Positions 55,102-64,000 of a stretch of 64,000 nt of DNA are shown here, piece after piece. The position numbers and the translations under genes are program-made. Origin of the DNA: Aliikangiella marina (GTDB lineage: Bacteria > Pseudomonadota > Gammaproteobacteria > Enterobacterales > Kangiellaceae); contig NZ_VIKR01000001.1 in NCBI RefSeq assembly GCF_007004765.1, positions 558,001 to 622,000 on the forward strand, read 5' to 3'. Below the pieces are notes generated by a model. The model ran no database searches, was not told the DNA's origin, and saw nothing but the letters and a program-made list of their open reading frames with translations. Within the stretch, counting starts at the first letter, position 1; each line of letters opens with the position of its first letter.

Positions 55102-56367
55102 ATGATAGTTGAAAAAGATATCTCCCAGTTAGTCGTCGGTTCGTTTGTTGTTAAAATCATCAAACAAAAGGGAAATTACAAACTCAAAAGTGCGGGTTTT
55201 GTGCGCGACTTTCATGCAATTGAAGAGCTGATTCATCAAGGCGTTAAGCGGGTCGCCATTGACACTTCTCGTCAGTTTTCCGAAGAAAAAAATAACCGTG
55301 AGAAACAAGCGAAAGAAGAATCTCTCGCAGACAATCAACCGGAAACTCATCCAGAATCTAACGTTTCGCAACAACAGAATAAATCGGCTAAATCTAATCA
55401 GACGGCGTTCCAACGTGAGGTACTCGTAGAGAATTTTTTTCAGGCCAAAGAACTATTCAGTGAAGCCAAATCCGTACAAGCGAAAGTGCTTGATGATATA
55501 AAGCAGGGAAGGCCAATCGATGCGGCTAGTGTCGTTGAGATGACCGACAAAACAATAGAAAGTATCTTTGAGAACTCCGATGCGTTAAGTTGCGTGATCA
55601 ATATTCGTCACAAGGATGAGTACCTATTAGAACATTCGATTTCTGTTTCGGTCATCATGACGATTTTTGCAAAGTATCTCGGGTTTGACGTGCAGACGAT
55701 AAGTGATTTAGCGGTGGGGGCCTTTCTGCATGATGTGGGTAAGATTAATGTCCCCATGCCGATCTTGAATAAACCTGGAAAATTAACGGAAGCCGAGTTT
55801 GAAATTATTAAATCCCATGTGGTTCATTCCGCAAACATTGTCAATGAGACACAGGGACTGAGCGAACTGAGCCGAGAGGTGGTGGCAAATCATCATGAGA
55901 AACTCAATGGTAATGGCTATCCAAAGGGAAAACGAGCTGAGCAGTTATCAAAGTACTCGAGAATGATTGCAATTTGTGACATTTACGATGCGCTAAGCGC
56001 CGAACGGGTCTATAAAAAAGGAATCCCACAGATAAGAGCATTCAAAGTGTTAAGGGAAATCGCGACTCGCGGTGAGCTGGATGCTGAGTTAGTCGACCAG
56101 TTTATAAAATGCATGGGTGTTTACCCGGTTGGTTCTTTGGTCAGGTTGACGTCAAATAAATTAGCAATAGTTGAAAAGGTCAATCAAGAAAATCCCGTCA
56201 AGCCGCTTGTAAGAGCATTTTTTAGTTTACAGCAAAATACATTCATTGAAGCGAAAGATATTGATTTGGCTGAAGATAAAAACCAACAAATCGCTCAGGG
56301 GGTTAGAGCGGATGAGTTTGATTTAGATATGAATAAAATAACTGAGTTTTTAATGATGCAAGGATGA
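55102..56367 (+). CDS. HD-GYP domain cyclic di-GMP phosphodiesterase
   Basis: A 421-residue cytoplasmic protein with an N-terminal DUF3391-like domain (EKDISQLVVGSFVVKI ... HQGVKRVAIDTSRQ), a charged linker, and a C-terminal HD-GYP domain. The metal-binding HD is in AVGAFLHDVGKINVP (near 208) and the signature is HHEKLNGNGYPKG (near 263-275), so the domain is likely to be active and to hydrolyse cyclic di-GMP. Start ATG 55102. It occurs about 18 kb from the GGDEF protein and stands alone here. Confidence 0.93.
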   Translation: MIVEKDISQLVVGSFVVKIIKQKGNYKLKSAGFVRDFHAIEELIHQGVKRVAIDTSRQFSEEKNNREKQAKEESLADNQPETHPESNVSQQQNKSAKSNQTAFQREVLVENFFQAKELFSEAKSVQAKVLDDIKQGRPIDAASVVEMTDKTIESIFENSDALSCVINIRHKDEYLLEHSISVSVIMTIFAKYLGFDVQTISDLAVGAFLHDVGKINVPMPILNKPGKLTEAEFEIIKSHVVHSANIVNETQGLSELSREVVANHHEKLNGNGYPKGKRAEQLSKYSRMIAICDIYDALSAERVYKKGIPQIRAFKVLREIATRGELDAELVDQFIKCMGVYPVGSLVRLTSNKLAIVEKVNQENPVKPLVRAFFSLQQNTFIEAKDIDLAEDKNQQIAQGVRADEFDLDMNKITEFLMMQG

Positions 56368-56617
56368 TTTTGATTGAGTCTCTCAGTTTTGCTGGTTTAA
56401 TTAATCAAACAATCGGTGTTGAAATCATAAAATTAACTTCCCGTTTCAAATGGGCGATTTTGAACTTTAAATCTCCATATGAGGTTAACGCGTAACTAGT
56501 TAGCAATTAATAATTATTCGCTCAATAATGGGTTGATTATTTTTAGGGATTTGCTAACTTGAGCTAACTTTCCTGCGTCTGTCTTGATGAGACTCTTCAG
56601 AGAACAATAACTAAAAG

Positions 56618-58924
56618 ATGACACTAGCTACTGGTAATCGAACTGGCGAAAGCGAGCCATCTAATATTATTTGCGGAAAACGATTTGTCCGGTTTTTTAG
56701 CTGTTTTATGGTTTGTCTATTGCTATGTCGACCACACGTTATTGAGGCTGCCGAAGACAAGTCTGAGATCACCGAAGTAAAAATTCCGAAGTTAACTGCC
56801 GAACTGTCCCTAGATGGCGAATTAACCGATAGTGTCTGGAAAAGCGCAAGGCAGTTTGATTTGAAGTTTGAAGTTGAACCAGCAGAAAATATTGTTGCGC
56901 CGCAAAAAACTGTTGCTTATTTGTTCGAAGATGGCCAAAACCTCTATATTGGAATCGAAGCTTACGATACCCGAGCCGATCAAATCAGAGCCTATTTGTC
57001 AGATAGAGACTCAATTCAAGCGTCAGATCACATTATCATTAAATTGGATACATTTAATGATTCGAGAAGGGCCTTCGAGTTTGCGATTAATCCTCTCGGT
57101 ATCCAAGCCGATAGTATTATCGATGAAAAATCAGGCAATTCCGATGATAGTTGGGATGCAATTTGGTATAGCGCGGGCCGAGTAACTGATTCAGGTTACG
57201 TCATTGAAATCCAAATTCCGTTTAAGGCGTTGCGGTTTGAGGAATCAGACACTCTCAAGCGTTGGGGGATTTCTTTTTCAAGAATTTGGCCGAGAAATGT
57301 CATTCATGAGTTTTCTAACGCGCCAAGAGATCGAAATATTTCGTGTGAAATTTGTCAATACGACAAAATTGTTGGCTTCGAGAATGCGCAAGCGCCTACT
57401 AATATCACATTAATACCTTCGCTCACATTAGTAGAAAGTGAAGCTCGCGACGTTCAAGCCGCGGTGCCAGTTTGGACCGAGGTAGCCACAGAGGATAAGG
57501 CAAGCTTAGACTTCCGGTGGGGCATTAGTCAGGAAGCTTATCTTAATGCGACAATTAACCCCGACTTCTCCCAGGTTGAAGCCGATGCGCTGCAATTGGA
57601 TGTTAATAATTTGTCGGCGTTGTTTTTAACTGAAAAGCGGCCATTTTTCCAGGATGGTGCCGATTTTTTTAGGAGTTGGAGTCGATTAGTATACACTCGA
57701 ATTTTTGAAGAACCTGAATATGGTGTGAAGCTGACTGGAAAATCCGATCGTCACAGTTATGCCTTTATGGCACTTGAAGACAAACATACCAATCTTCTCA
57801 TCCCTTACGAGTATGGTGCTGATTTAGTCAGGTTAGAAAACTATCAAAGTTCGAGTCAGATATTTCGATATTCCTATGATATTGGCGATAGAGGAAATTT
57901 AGGAACAACCTTTACCAACAGAGAGGCGGATGGTTTTCATAGTTGGATGTTAGGCATTGATGGAAAATACTGGTTTTCTGACAGCGATTTTATTCGTTTT
58001 CAAGTAATGAATTCTGAAACCGATTATCCGCAAGAGGTTCTCGCTTTAATGCCTTCACAAGCAGCAAGTATCTCTGGAAACGCCTATTCAGTTAACTACA
58101 CTCATCAGCAAAGAGACTGGTCTTGGGATATTACTCATCATTACTTTGACGAAGATTTTCGAGCGGATGCTGGTTTTATCAGCTTCGGTAACTGGACGAG
58201 AAACGGCCTGAAAGTTAATCGCTTTTTTTATCCTGAGGACGAAAGTAGCTGGTGGAAAAAGTTTAGAATTACCGGTGGAGTTATTCAATCAGAAGAAATT
58301 GATGGGACACCAATCGAAGATTTTAATGAGCTAATTATTGAAACGAGTGCAATTTATCAATCACTGTTTGGTTTTCAAATAGTGCAAAATGATCTGACAT
58401 ACATTGATGAAAGTCTTTTGAATCAGGCTCAGACCTCGTTTGATTTGCGGCGCTATGACGCATGGCTTGAGTTCCAACCGGTCGCAGGCTTAGATCTGCT
58501 TTTTGAGCGTATTTGGGGAGACACGGTAGATTATTCGAATGCTAATCCTGCTGAAGAAGATACCGTTATTGTCAGTGCCGATTATCAAATATCGGCTGCG
58601 GTTAACTCAGAGTTAGAGTTCATTACGCAAACTTTAGAGAGTCTCGGGACTGAGCTGTATACCGTAGATATTACGAATTTAAAGGTGGCCTACCAAATTA
58701 ACGAAAATAGTTTTGTGCGTCTAACGCTGCAACACCAGGATTTAAAGTCTTCTGCCAATCGTGAGCGTCTTGCTTCTCAATTGATATATTCTTATAAAGT
58801 TAATCCTTTTACCTTGTTTTACCTTGGTTATTCGGATCGTTATCGAACTCAGATAGCCAGTAACGATCTTCTGAGAGACAGTAAAACGCTTTTTATGAAG
58901 TTTTCATATGCCTGGCAGCTATAA
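56618..58924 (+). CDS. DUF5916 outer-membrane protein with CBM9-like domain
   Basis: A 768-residue exported protein. After an N-terminal hydrophobic segment (FSCFMVCLLLCRPHVIEA) comes a CBM9-like carbohydrate-binding domain (PKLTAELSLDGELTDSVWK ... LFEDGQNLYIGIEAYD), then the DUF5916 region (FPFKALRF-type IQIPFKALRF, ISFSRIWPRNVIHEFSNAPRD) and a long C-terminal stretch of alternating strands ending in MKFSYAWQL, consistent with an outer-membrane barrel. The family occurs beside peptidases or glycan-utilisation genes. Start ATG 56618. Function inferred as surface glycan or peptide recognition; not established. Confidence 0.85.
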   Translation: MTLATGNRTGESEPSNIICGKRFVRFFSCFMVCLLLCRPHVIEAAEDKSEITEVKIPKLTAELSLDGELTDSVWKSARQFDLKFEVEPAENIVAPQKTVAYLFEDGQNLYIGIEAYDTRADQIRAYLSDRDSIQASDHIIIKLDTFNDSRRAFEFAINPLGIQADSIIDEKSGNSDDSWDAIWYSAGRVTDSGYVIEIQIPFKALRFEESDTLKRWGISFSRIWPRNVIHEFSNAPRDRNISCEICQYDKIVGFENAQAPTNITLIPSLTLVESEARDVQAAVPVWTEVATEDKASLDFRWGISQEAYLNATINPDFSQVEADALQLDVNNLSALFLTEKRPFFQDGADFFRSWSRLVYTRIFEEPEYGVKLTGKSDRHSYAFMALEDKHTNLLIPYEYGADLVRLENYQSSSQIFRYSYDIGDRGNLGTTFTNREADGFHSWMLGIDGKYWFSDSDFIRFQVMNSETDYPQEVLALMPSQAASISGNAYSVNYTHQQRDWSWDITHHYFDEDFRADAGFISFGNWTRNGLKVNRFFYPEDESSWWKKFRITGGVIQSEEIDGTPIEDFNELIIETSAIYQSLFGFQIVQNDLTYIDESLLNQAQTSFDLRRYDAWLEFQPVAGLDLLFERIWGDTVDYSNANPAEEDTVIVSADYQISAAVNSELEFITQTLESLGTELYTVDITNLKVAYQINENSFVRLTLQHQDLKSSANRERLASQLIYSYKVNPFTLFYLGYSDRYRTQIASNDLLRDSKTLFMKFSYAWQL

Positions 58925-59055
58925 GAAAGCCATAGCAATTGGGTAAAGAGATGTTTTGCTCAGTCAAGATTACTGGTATCATGCGCGCTGTAGAGCTGTA
59001 GTATGAAGTTTATCTACTACAAAGAACTGTTTTAAGACAAAAAAGGAACTGTCAT

Positions 59056-59877
59056 ATGCCAATATCTTTACGTCCTTTAGTACCAATTTCATTAGCATTA
59101 TTTGCGAGTCATCCTGTACTGGCTGATGACTATTTTATGTATTCTCCTGCAGAATCTGACAGTACTCAAGTCGATTGTGAAAAAACTGAAGAAGGTTGCA
59201 AAGGTAAGTGGGAAGCATCAGTTGAATTTGGTTATGTCGCGATCACTGGTAACCAAGACAGTAACTCATTAAATGCACGATTCGCTGTGTCTTACGAGGT
59301 CGAAAAGTGGCGCCATGAGGGAAATATCGCGATTGTTGAGAGTTCAACTGAAGAAAATATCTCAGGAACGGTGGTCGAAACTAAGGCAGAGCGGTTAACC
59401 GCACAAGCAAAATCTGATTATAAATTTAGTAAAAAAGGGTATGCATTTGGTATCTTAGACTATGATGACACCAAAGATTCAGGTTTTGAGTACCAAGCGT
59501 CTTTCGCTGCTGGTATGGGTTATAGTTTTATCAAAGATGATGAACATTCTTTGGATGGAGAGCTGGGTTTCGGTTCTCGTACAAGTAAAACCGAAGCAAC
59601 AGATCTTTTACCATCGGATTCAAATAGTGAAACGATTACTCGTATTGCCGGTAAATACGTTTGGAAAATCAGTGAGCATTCACAATTTGAACAGAAACTA
59701 TCAACAGAAATCGGTGAAGATAACACCATTACTAAGTCTTATTCAGGCTTATCTGCGAACGTGATGGAAAATTTAGCACTCAAGCTTTCTTACTCAATAA
59801 AAGATCAAACCGATGTGCCTGTAGGCAACGAAGAAACGGAGACTACAACTGCTTTTACAGTGGTTTATACCTTTTAA
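59056..59877 (+). CDS. DUF481 outer-membrane protein (YdiY-like)
   Basis: Exported 273-residue protein: signal peptide (LVPISLALFASHPVLA, cut before DDYFMYS), a short acidic N-terminal part with two cysteines (VDCEKTEEGCKGKW), then the DUF481 barrel (ASVEFGYVAITGNQDSNSLN, LTAQAKSDYKFSKKGYAFG, ending AFTVVYTF). Such salt-induced outer-membrane proteins of the YdiY type have no fixed function. Start ATG 59056 follows AAAGGAA. A bidirectional terminator separates it from the convergent GloB-like gene. Confidence 0.9.
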   Translation: MPISLRPLVPISLALFASHPVLADDYFMYSPAESDSTQVDCEKTEEGCKGKWEASVEFGYVAITGNQDSNSLNARFAVSYEVEKWRHEGNIAIVESSTEENISGTVVETKAERLTAQAKSDYKFSKKGYAFGILDYDDTKDSGFEYQASFAAGMGYSFIKDDEHSLDGELGFGSRTSKTEATDLLPSDSNSETITRIAGKYVWKISEHSQFEQKLSTEIGEDNTITKSYSGLSANVMENLALKLSYSIKDQTDVPVGNEETETTTAFTVVYTF

Positions 59878-59980
59878 GGTTAATACCGCTTAATGGTGTT
59901 TAACAATAAGACTAGGATTTATATATCAGAAAGGGATTTTATTGTAAAACTGGTCTCGATTGACTGAAGTTTGTCGAATA

Positions 59981-60007
59981 AAAAATGGCGCGTTAGCGCC
60001 ATTTTTT
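59981..60007. terminator. Bidirectional terminator between DUF481 and GloB-like genes
   Basis: AAAATGGCGC-GTTA-GCGCCATTTT is a perfect stem flanked by A and T runs on both sides, suitable for stopping transcripts from either direction. It overlaps the 3' end of the minus-strand gene by two bases. Confidence 0.88.
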
Positions 60008-60665
60008 ATGAGCTAATACCAAGCTTAGCGTCACTAACGTAGGGATTAGACAAGCGCTCGCTTGCAAAGTCTGAAATTCCACCATGACCAGAAACAAACC
60101 GAGTTTCTTTACCGAGTGGCCAAAGTTGAGTGGTGATCGAGTTGATAAGGGTATCAAAATCTCCTCTAGGAAAATCGGTCCTTCCGATTGATCCCTTAAA
60201 AAGCACGTCGCCGACAAATGCAAGTTTTGAGGCCGCGTGATAAAAAACAACGTGTCCAGGTGTATGACCGGGGCAAAATAGAACAGTTAGTTTTTCATCG
60301 CCGACACTGACTTCTTCACCACCCTCCAACCATTCGTCCGGATAGCAAACTTTAGCGCCACTAAATCCATAACTCTGTCCTTGTTTCTCGATACCCTCTA
60401 GCCAAAATAAATCCTCTTTATGAGGTCCGATTATTTTTACCTTCAGAGCCTCTGCTAAATCATGTGCACCACCTGCATGATCGAGATGACCATGAGTGAG
60501 CAAAATTTTACTAACTTGCACTTTAAAGTGGTCGATTGCTTGGATAATCTTATCGATATCGCCGCCCGGATCAACGACTGCGCCAATCTGTGTTTTGTCA
60601 CACCAGATAAGTGAACAGTTTTGTTGGAAAGGGGTCACGGTAATGATCTCAACTCTTAGTGCCAT
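60006..60665 (-). CDS. Metallo-beta-lactamase-fold hydrolase, GloB/YcbL-like
   Basis: A 219-residue binuclear metal hydrolase of the glyoxalase II group. Metal motifs are LTHGHLDHAGGAHDLAEALK (HxHxDH), CPGHTPGHVVFYH, FVGDVLFKGSIGRTDFPRGD and FVSGHGGISDFASE. It resembles YcbL, a short type-I glyoxalase II, rather than full-length GloB, because the C-terminal helical domain is reduced. Substrate would be S-lactoylglutathione or another thioester. Start ATG 60665. It lies 11 bp downstream of tmcA in the same direction. Confidence 0.92.
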   Translation of the reverse strand: MALRVEIITVTPFQQNCSLIWCDKTQIGAVVDPGGDIDKIIQAIDHFKVQVSKILLTHGHLDHAGGAHDLAEALKVKIIGPHKEDLFWLEGIEKQGQSYGFSGAKVCYPDEWLEGGEEVSVGDEKLTVLFCPGHTPGHVVFYHAASKLAFVGDVLFKGSIGRTDFPRGDFDTLINSITTQLWPLGKETRFVSGHGGISDFASERLSNPYVSDAKLGISS

Positions 60666-60676
60666 TGATATAAAAC

Positions 60677-62887
60677 CTATTCATTTAATTTTGTGAGCAT
60701 TATTTTTAGTTCGTCTCTGATTGTAGAGATGATTTGTTTTTTACCGGTCAAAGATTGACTTAATCGAATATCATGCCAATCAAGTCCCTTGAATATGAGT
60801 TCGATAATTAAGCCATCTCTATCCTTTTTAAAGGTTAACTGATGATTTTCTATAAGCCAAGACAAATACCATCGAGCAATCTGAAAGTCGACATTAGATA
60901 GGTGTGACTGTTTATTAATGAATCGTTTAATCTCTGATAAATCAAATGATTCACTTATGGCTTTATTCTTTCCGAGGGATAACGCAATGGTTTTTAGTGT
61001 TAAGTAAACCACTTTTGTTTCAAGTGATTTTAATTGACGCGAAACCTTAAACAAGAAAGAATCTACAAATTTTGACTGTAGCGACTCAAAATCAGTTACC
61101 AATTTTGTTTCTCGGCCTGTTTGCAAAGGCTTCAATACTTCACTGGTAAAACTTCCCGATGACGACTCTTTAGCATTTCCAAACCTAAATAGCGCATAGT
61201 GATTTTTTATCCAAAAACCGAGGACCTTATCATCGACAGCAAAACTAGCGCCGATAAGTTCAAATTGATCAGCCGATAAACAAGTTTCCAATTTTTCTAA
61301 AAAGAGGCTACCGAACCCTTGGTTTTGCATTTCAGGGATAATCGCTATCCGCATAACCCGAGCAATTTTTCGCCTTGCCAAGGAAGTAACACCATAGTTC
61401 AAAACGATAGATTGCGGTAGGAGCTCTCCCTTACTCTCGCGTTTACCTTGGTAGAGTTTATCGATCGACTCATCACTAAGTTCACCTTCCGTTCTGACGA
61501 GACAAACGCCAATAATATGACTGCTGTTAGAATCGTTATTCGCTGTTTTCTGGTCTGCGCCATTATCAGAGGAGCAAAGACCATAAACCGCTAACCGAGG
61601 ATCGGATAATAATCGCTCAAGATCATTGGGTCTAGTTTGGTAATGTGCGTTGACCAACAATGAAAATACTTGAGCTAAAGTGTAGTCATCTTCATTTAAA
61701 AGTTTTTTAGTAAGTTCTTTGATGTGAGTTTGCGAATAGCTTGCATTAAAACGACAAGCCTTAACAGGATAAGCCAGTAAAAATGTTGAATAGATTATTT
61801 TTTCGAGTTGATCTTCGCTGGACCAACGGATGGGAAGGTTTAACGCGGCAAATCGAGTTTGGGGCATGATTTTGAGTAGCTTTTCTTTAAATCTGACTTC
61901 AAAGCCTTTTCCATTGCCCTCATAACCCTCAGAAGTGGTCGAAAAAATAATTCGATTATACTGTCTGGCGAGTAAATCCAATTGTTGAACGGGTATCGCT
62001 GCCGCTTCATCAACAATTAACAAGTTCGCTTGAGGGGGTTGTTGAATAATTTGGTCAACGGGCATAAAAACGACGGAGCTACCATTGGAACAGACGACGT
62101 TATTTTTGGTCGTGTGGCTTACATGGGTATTAGCCGGCATTTTTAAATGTTGGTAGAAGCTATTTAAATTCGACAAACTTGGCGCTGTAATGAGAATCGT
62201 TTTATTTGGCTCTGCAATCAGTCTAGTGGCGGCTAATCCAAGCGCCGATGATTTTCCTCGACCTCTTGGCGCAGTCAACACGAGAGGGCGCTTAGCATGA
62301 CCCATCGCAACACGACACATTTGTCCAACTATTGCTTGCTGCTCTTTGATGGCAAGATCAACAGAAGGAGTTTGTTGGCTTAACGGTGGAAAAAAATAGG
62401 TCTTGTCATCAACTATTATTGCGGCTGATTTGCGCGTAGTCGCAAATTTTAAGAATCGTTTTAAAAGCGCTTCAATTGGCAGAGATTGAATAAGAGCCGC
62501 TGAATTTTTTTCCAAATTCATTTCGGTGGAAGAGTGTAATTGAGCGGGTAGAAGGCTTTTTAAAAAGTGCATTGTTATTGGTGGTAGGTCGATGATCATT
62601 ATTCCACCGCCGACTAATGAACCATTTAATCCAGTAAACAAATTACTATCGAACGAATCACGCGCATCAAATATTATCCCTTGCGTTTCTTGGCCCAGTA
62701 ACTTTTGGAATTGTGTTTTTGAAAACTGTTGTGGAAGCTCCCTGGTATCGATTAGAGACTGTTCATTGGATAAAAGGGTGTGACGAATAGATTCGATCTT
62801 GCTCGGTGACACACAGGCTAATATTAACCCGCGCACTTGATTCCGACTTAATTGCGAATGCCATTTTTTTAATGATTCAGAAAACAA
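60677..62887 (-). CDS. tmcA: tRNA(Met) cytidine acetyltransferase TmcA
   Basis: Makes N4-acetylcytidine at the wobble position of elongator tRNA-Met using acetyl-CoA and ATP. The 736 residues contain an N-terminal DUF1726-like domain, a Walker A P-loop (LTAPRGRGKSSALGLAATRL, near residue 205), a Walker B (LLIVDEAAAIPVQQLD), and a GNAT domain (RIAIIPEMQNQGFGSLFLEKLE, then IGASFAVDDKVLGFWIKNHY). The start is TTG 62887. It is the first gene of a likely two-gene unit with the GloB-like hydrolase. Confidence 0.96.
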   Translation of the reverse strand: MFSESLKKWHSQLSRNQVRGLILACVSPSKIESIRHTLLSNEQSLIDTRELPQQFSKTQFQKLLGQETQGIIFDARDSFDSNLFTGLNGSLVGGGIMIIDLPPITMHFLKSLLPAQLHSSTEMNLEKNSAALIQSLPIEALLKRFLKFATTRKSAAIIVDDKTYFFPPLSQQTPSVDLAIKEQQAIVGQMCRVAMGHAKRPLVLTAPRGRGKSSALGLAATRLIAEPNKTILITAPSLSNLNSFYQHLKMPANTHVSHTTKNNVVCSNGSSVVFMPVDQIIQQPPQANLLIVDEAAAIPVQQLDLLARQYNRIIFSTTSEGYEGNGKGFEVRFKEKLLKIMPQTRFAALNLPIRWSSEDQLEKIIYSTFLLAYPVKACRFNASYSQTHIKELTKKLLNEDDYTLAQVFSLLVNAHYQTRPNDLERLLSDPRLAVYGLCSSDNGADQKTANNDSNSSHIIGVCLVRTEGELSDESIDKLYQGKRESKGELLPQSIVLNYGVTSLARRKIARVMRIAIIPEMQNQGFGSLFLEKLETCLSADQFELIGASFAVDDKVLGFWIKNHYALFRFGNAKESSSGSFTSEVLKPLQTGRETKLVTDFESLQSKFVDSFLFKVSRQLKSLETKVVYLTLKTIALSLGKNKAISESFDLSEIKRFINKQSHLSNVDFQIARWYLSWLIENHQLTFKKDRDGLIIELIFKGLDWHDIRLSQSLTGKKQIISTIRDELKIMLTKLNE

Positions 62888-62954
62888 CTACAAGTCACAC
62901 TGCGATAATTAAAAAATCGAGTATAGCGGAATAATGGATAAGGCAAAATCCAAG

Positions 62955-63368
62955 TTAGGCACATTTTTTTCGATATCGCCACCTCAAATCGGCGAGTTTG
63001 GTTTTTAATAGATCGAACTCTTCTGGTTTTTGTCTTTTTGATAAGGCATTTTCAGTTTTTTGCAGGTCTTGTTTGATTTTTGTACAGATTGACTTTGCGC
63101 TTTTAGGAGCGGGTTTAGTCGCTTTCTTTCGTTGTTTTTGGGTAATTTGATTAATCGTAATATCAGAACGAATCCAGGTAACGGTTTTAAGCGGTTGTAT
63201 CATTTGCTCGACATAGTCATCTTTTTGAGGTTGTCTATCAGAGAACACAGTGAGGCCTTCGGAGTCGGTATAGATATAAATCCTTTCAATTTTAGCGAAC
63301 ACTGACTCAGACGTTAAACTCACAATTAACGCAACGAGTAAAAAGTTAAATTTGATGATGGTTTTCAT
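62955..63368 (-). CDS. DUF4124 domain-containing exported protein
   Basis: A 137-residue exported protein: signal peptide (FNFLLVALIVSLTSESVFA), then a DUF4124-type motif with IYIYTDSEGLTVFSDRQPQKDD, and a basic, Lys/Arg-rich C-terminal half with a coiled-coil tendency (KIKQDLQKTENALSKRQK) ending in YRKKCA. DUF4124 proteins are periplasmic and of unknown role. Start ATG 63368 follows AGGAAG. Two cysteines in SICTKIKQ and KKCA could pair. Confidence 0.85.
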   Translation of the reverse strand: MKTIIKFNFLLVALIVSLTSESVFAKIERIYIYTDSEGLTVFSDRQPQKDDYVEQMIQPLKTVTWIRSDITINQITQKQRKKATKPAPKSAKSICTKIKQDLQKTENALSKRQKPEEFDLLKTKLADLRWRYRKKCA

Positions 63369-63438
63369 TGAGACTTCCTGTCTTAATTGTTTTGTTGATT
63401 AACAGCTTAGTGACTAATGCGAACAATTAATACGGGGA

Positions 63439-63555
63439 ATGTCTTGTCTATCTGTAAGCGAATGCTGGATGAAGAAAGCGGAACGTCACTATGGTTTACC
63501 TCAGCGATTGACTGGTAATGGTAAACCACAGTGGCTCAATTGGGCAAAACTTTAA
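63439..63555 (+). CDS. Possible small ORF of 38 codons, unknown
   Basis: Too short for most tracks. The frame MSCLSVSECWMKKAERHYGL, then PQRLTGNGKPQWLNWAKL, has a protein-like composition and ends one base beyond the convergent sodB stop. The frame is open about eight codons further upstream. GGGG precedes ATG 63439 but too close to be a good ribosome-binding site. It may be a remnant of a larger gene or a real small protein; nothing identifies it. Confidence 0.25.
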   Translation: MSCLSVSECWMKKAERHYGLPQRLTGNGKPQWLNWAKL

Positions 63556-64000
63556 GCGGCAAAGTTATTTGAAACGAAATCCCAATTGATGATGTTCCAG
63601 ATAGCGTCTAAGTAGCTTGGTCGAGCATTACGATAGTCAACGTAGTAAGCGTGTTCCCAAACGTCAATGGTGAGTAATGGTGTGTAGTCTTCAGTCAGCG
63701 GACAGCCGGCATTGCTCGTATTGACGATTTCAAGCTCGCCTGCTGAGTTTTTGACTAGCCACGTCCAACCAGAGCCAAAATTAGTGGTCGCTGAGTTGAT
63801 GAATTTAGCTTTAAATTCGTCCATTGAGCCAAATGCAGCGTTGATAGCACCAACTAAGTCGTCACTCGCAGTTGTCGCTTGCGGGCTTAGGCAATTCCAG
63901 TAAAAAGTGTGGTTCCACACTTGAGCAGCATTATTGAAGATGCCGCCGTCAGATTTCTTGATGATTTCTTCAAGGCTTAAACCGGCGAAGTCAGTGCCCT
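63552..64000 (-). CDS. sodB: Superoxide dismutase [Fe], SodB (N-terminus outside window)
   Basis: Detoxifies superoxide. The frame is open to the right edge and reads GTDFAGLSLEEIIKKSDGGIFNNAAQVWNHTFYWNCLSP, so the gene begins beyond 64000. Metal-ligand regions include the histidine in VWNHTFYWN and the DVWEHAYYVDYRN motif (Asp and His). GSGWTWLVKN is typical. The iron form is inferred from the FNNAAQVWNHTFYW pattern. The last residues are NNFAA. Confidence 0.95.
   Translation of the reverse strand, partial: GTDFAGLSLEEIIKKSDGGIFNNAAQVWNHTFYWNCLSPQATTASDDLVGAINAAFGSMDEFKAKFINSATTNFGSGWTWLVKNSAGELEIVNTSNAGCPLTEDYTPLLTIDVWEHAYYVDYRNARPSYLDAIWNIINWDFVSNNFAA

Overview
The window is chromosomal DNA of a gammaproteobacterium of fairly low GC content, probably a marine or saline species. 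Pointers are the gyrA-serC-cmk-rpsA-ihfB-lapA-lapB-pyrF core block, purM-purN, ubiG, tmcA, a rhombosortase, and the Pds (proteobacterial dedicated sortase) genes found mostly in marine Proteobacteria. The exact genus cannot be fixed from the sequence; a member or relative of the Kangiellaceae/Oceanospirillales is a guess.

Layout. 1-6.7 kb: an assimilatory nitrate/nitrite operon (nirB cut by the window edge, nirD, nasA, cysG) that reduces nitrate to ammonium and makes the siroheme needed by NirB. 6.7-11.7 kb: an AT-rich accessory stretch with a small zinc-ribbon membrane protein, a REP-type Y1 transposase with a perfect 43-bp tandem duplication nearby, four small orphan genes (one broken by an in-frame TGA) and a MITE-like inverted repeat. 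11.7-14.1 kb: a DUF1538-DUF1538-PII-CBS operon, probably a regulated cation transporter. 14.3-19.7 kb: DUF3108, purN, purM, DUF6763 and the lytic transglycosylase slt. 20.2-25 kb: pdsO, pdsR and pdsS with no sortase or LPXTG substrate beside them, then a DUF4386 membrane protein. 25-30.5 kb: a secreted tail-collar protein, a metallo-beta-lactamase-fold hydrolase divergent from its likely TetR repressor, a HAD phosphatase (Gph or MupP), ubiG and an MtaD-like deaminase.

30.7-37.4 kb is the most interesting part: an accessory island between the mtaD-like gene and gyrA. It encodes two split borosin-type peptide-backbone N-methyltransferases (both with the YGHPGVF and PGISAEDCL motifs), each next to its own candidate precursor. 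One precursor has seven KALII(G/T/A)PK cores in near-perfect 13-residue repeats. The other has a helical leader, one short hydrophobic core and a very acidic tail. Between the methyltransferases lies a pepsin-family (A1) aspartic protease, which is rare in bacteria and a good candidate for cutting the repeats apart. A GNAT acetyltransferase and a TPR-GGDEF diguanylate cyclase flank the set. This looks like a complete, probably undescribed, RiPP locus.

37.7-47.2 kb is housekeeping (gyrA, serC, cmk, rpsA, ihfB, lapA, lapB, pyrF, a ComEA-like protein). 47.3-64 kb holds a rhombosortase, an outer-membrane barrel, tRNA-Asn, uvrB, an AhpD-like protein, a pentapeptide-repeat/nucleotidyl cyclase fusion coupled to a secreted propeller-like protein, an HD-GYP phosphodiesterase, two outer-membrane proteins (DUF5916, DUF481), a GloB-like hydrolase, tmcA, a DUF4124 protein and sodB, cut by the right edge. 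Three kinds of nucleotide second-messenger enzyme (GGDEF, HD-GYP, class III cyclase) occur within about 20 kb.
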